Assembly: GCA_019695055.1 (NCBI GenBank)
Contig: JAIBAT010000135.1
Span: 1-64,000 of the forward strand
DNA: 64,000 nucleotides
Direction: 5' to 3'
From: Candidatus Sumerlaeaceae bacterium
GTDB lineage: Bacteria > Sumerlaeota > Sumerlaeia > Sumerlaeales > Sumerlaeaceae
Part shown: in pieces, positions 63,292 to 64,000 of the stretch
Layout: every line of letters starts with the position of its first letter
Numbering within the stretch: position 1 is the stretch's first letter
Program-made: the position numbers and the translations under genes
Notes under the pieces: generated by a model
What the model was told of the DNA's origin: nothing
The model's input: only the letters and a program-made list of their open reading frames with translations
Database searches by the model: none

Positions 63292-64000
63292 ATGGCAAGA
63301 GCAGCCAGCCGCCAGTCCGCGGCATCAGAGAACCGGCACAGCTTCGCGAGAATTCCAGAAATCATGGAAATTCCGTACCTGCTGGAGACCCAGAAGAAAA
63401 GTTACGAGGAGTTTCTCCAGTTCAACATTCCGCCCGATATGCGGCAGAATGCCGGCCTGCAGGAGGCTTTTACCAGTATTTTCCCGGTGACCAGCCCCTC
63501 GACACCCAGCACACTGGAGTTTGTCGAGTACGCCTTTGGCGCACCCAAGTATAACGTCAAGGAGTGCATGGATCGCGGCATGACCTATGCCGCACCGTTG
63601 AAGGTTAAACTTCAGCTTATCGTGCGCGAGACAAATCCCGAAACCAACATCACCGAGATCAAGGACATCAAGGAGCAGGAAGTATACATGGGCGAAGTTC
63701 CGCTCATGACCGAGCAGGGAACGTTCATCGTCAATGGCGCCGAGCGCGTCATTGTCTCTCAGCTTCACCGCTCGCCCGGTGTCTCCTTCAGCTCTGCCGT
63801 TCATCCCAACGGCAAGACAACATACAGCGCCCGCGTGATCCCCTATCGTGGTGCCTGGGTGGAGTTCGAGGTCGACATTAACAATGTCATGTACGTCATG
63901 GTCGATCGCAAGCGCAAGATCCCGGCCACCACCTTCCTCCGCTGCTTCAACGTTTCCGACGACGAGCGCATCGCGAAGGAATTCTTCGAGACGGAGAAGC
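63292..64000 (+). CDS. rpoB: RNA polymerase subunit beta, 3' truncated by the window edge
   Basis: About 236 N-terminal residues are visible. Family marks are SFARIPEIMEIPYLLETQKKSYEEFLQ, GRG-free AYGA-type FVEYAFGAPKYNVKECMDRGMTYAAPL, EVYMGEVPLMTEQGTFIVNGAERVIVSQLHRSPGV and PYRGAWVEFEVD, as in the beta protrusion and lobe. The longest motif is given here only to fix the family, in parts. AGGAGG (63275-63280) lies 11 bases before ATG 63292. The gene starts its own transcription unit, without rplJ-rplL directly upstream. Confidence 0.96.
   Translation, partial: MARAASRQSAASENRHSFARIPEIMEIPYLLETQKKSYEEFLQFNIPPDMRQNAGLQEAFTSIFPVTSPSTPSTLEFVEYAFGAPKYNVKECMDRGMTYAAPLKVKLQLIVRETNPETNITEIKDIKEQEVYMGEVPLMTEQGTFIVNGAERVIVSQLHRSPGVSFSSAVHPNGKTTYSARVIPYRGAWVEFEVDINNVMYVMVDRKRKIPATTFLRCFNVSDDERIAKEFFETEK

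Overview
The window comes from a bacterial chromosome with fairly high GC (mid to high fifties by eye). Gene density is high, many stops and starts overlap (TGATG, ATGA), and several genes use TTG starts. The mix of families is a type II/IV pseudopilin with an AFTLIE cleavage site, family-10-like glycosylhydrolases, GT-C membrane glycosyltransferases, an MglA-like GTPase, BshC and bacilliredoxin, a U32 peptidase with DUF3656, and an ATP-grasp/alpha-E/transglutaminase triad. This suits an uncultivated Gram-negative lineage near the PVC/FCB groups, such as Candidatus Sumerlaeota or Hydrogenedentota. That placement is inference; no rRNA gene is present to settle it.

Layout. 1-9.4 kb: 3' end of a YprA/MrfA-like helicase, trpF, a double cupin, mgtE (minus), an M14 peptidase (minus), a coupled membrane-protein/pseudopilin pair, and a stand-alone atpD closed by a strong terminator. 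9.4-19.9 kb: U32 peptidase (minus), the ATP-grasp/alpha-E/transglutaminase operon, then a plus-strand run of a membrane protein, bacilliredoxin, dual-specificity phosphatase, SRAP protein, aldo/keto reductase and HAD phosphatase. 20-31.5 kb: a large secreted GHL10 protein, a KDPG/KDPGal aldolase, a GT-C-like membrane protein, an FkbM methyltransferase, a HerA-like DUF853 ATPase, an MFS-HEAT fusion and two small membrane proteins. 31.5-43.1 kb: ddl, a TPR protein, two GT-C-type membrane proteins, an exported D-aminoacylase, a NodU/CmcH carbamoyltransferase and a secreted Kelch-like protein. 43.4-49.0 kb: tRNA-Ala(CGC) and a minus-strand wzm-wzt-GHL10-radical SAM cluster. 49-64 kb: topA, a HAD protein, a thiS-thiG cluster with small membrane proteins, an orphan sugar-type binding lipoprotein, a HExxH membrane protein, an MFS exporter coupled to a MoxR-type ATPase, an MglA-like GTPase with a C-terminal extension, bshC, an SMR-type protein and the 5' part of rpoB.

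How it fits together. Much of the window serves the cell envelope: polysaccharide export (wzm/wzt), polyprenyl-phosphate-dependent glycosyl transfer (GT87 and GT-C proteins), sugar decoration (carbamoyltransferase, FkbM), envelope hydrolases (GHL10, D-aminoacylase, M14) and peptidoglycan precursor synthesis (ddl). bshC and the bacilliredoxin point to bacillithiol as the low-molecular-weight thiol. Housekeeping genes atpD and rpoB sit apart from their usual operon partners.

I found no prophage, insertion sequence, CRISPR array or rRNA operon, and no single cluster that I can firmly call a new system. The best leads are the CTG-started MFS gene, the long D-aminoacylase/GT-C overlap, the orphan atpD, the small HExxH membrane protein, the MFS-HEAT and MglA fusions, and the wzm-wzt-GHL10-radical SAM cluster. 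All coordinates and motifs were read by eye, and family names rest on motif recognition, not on a database search.
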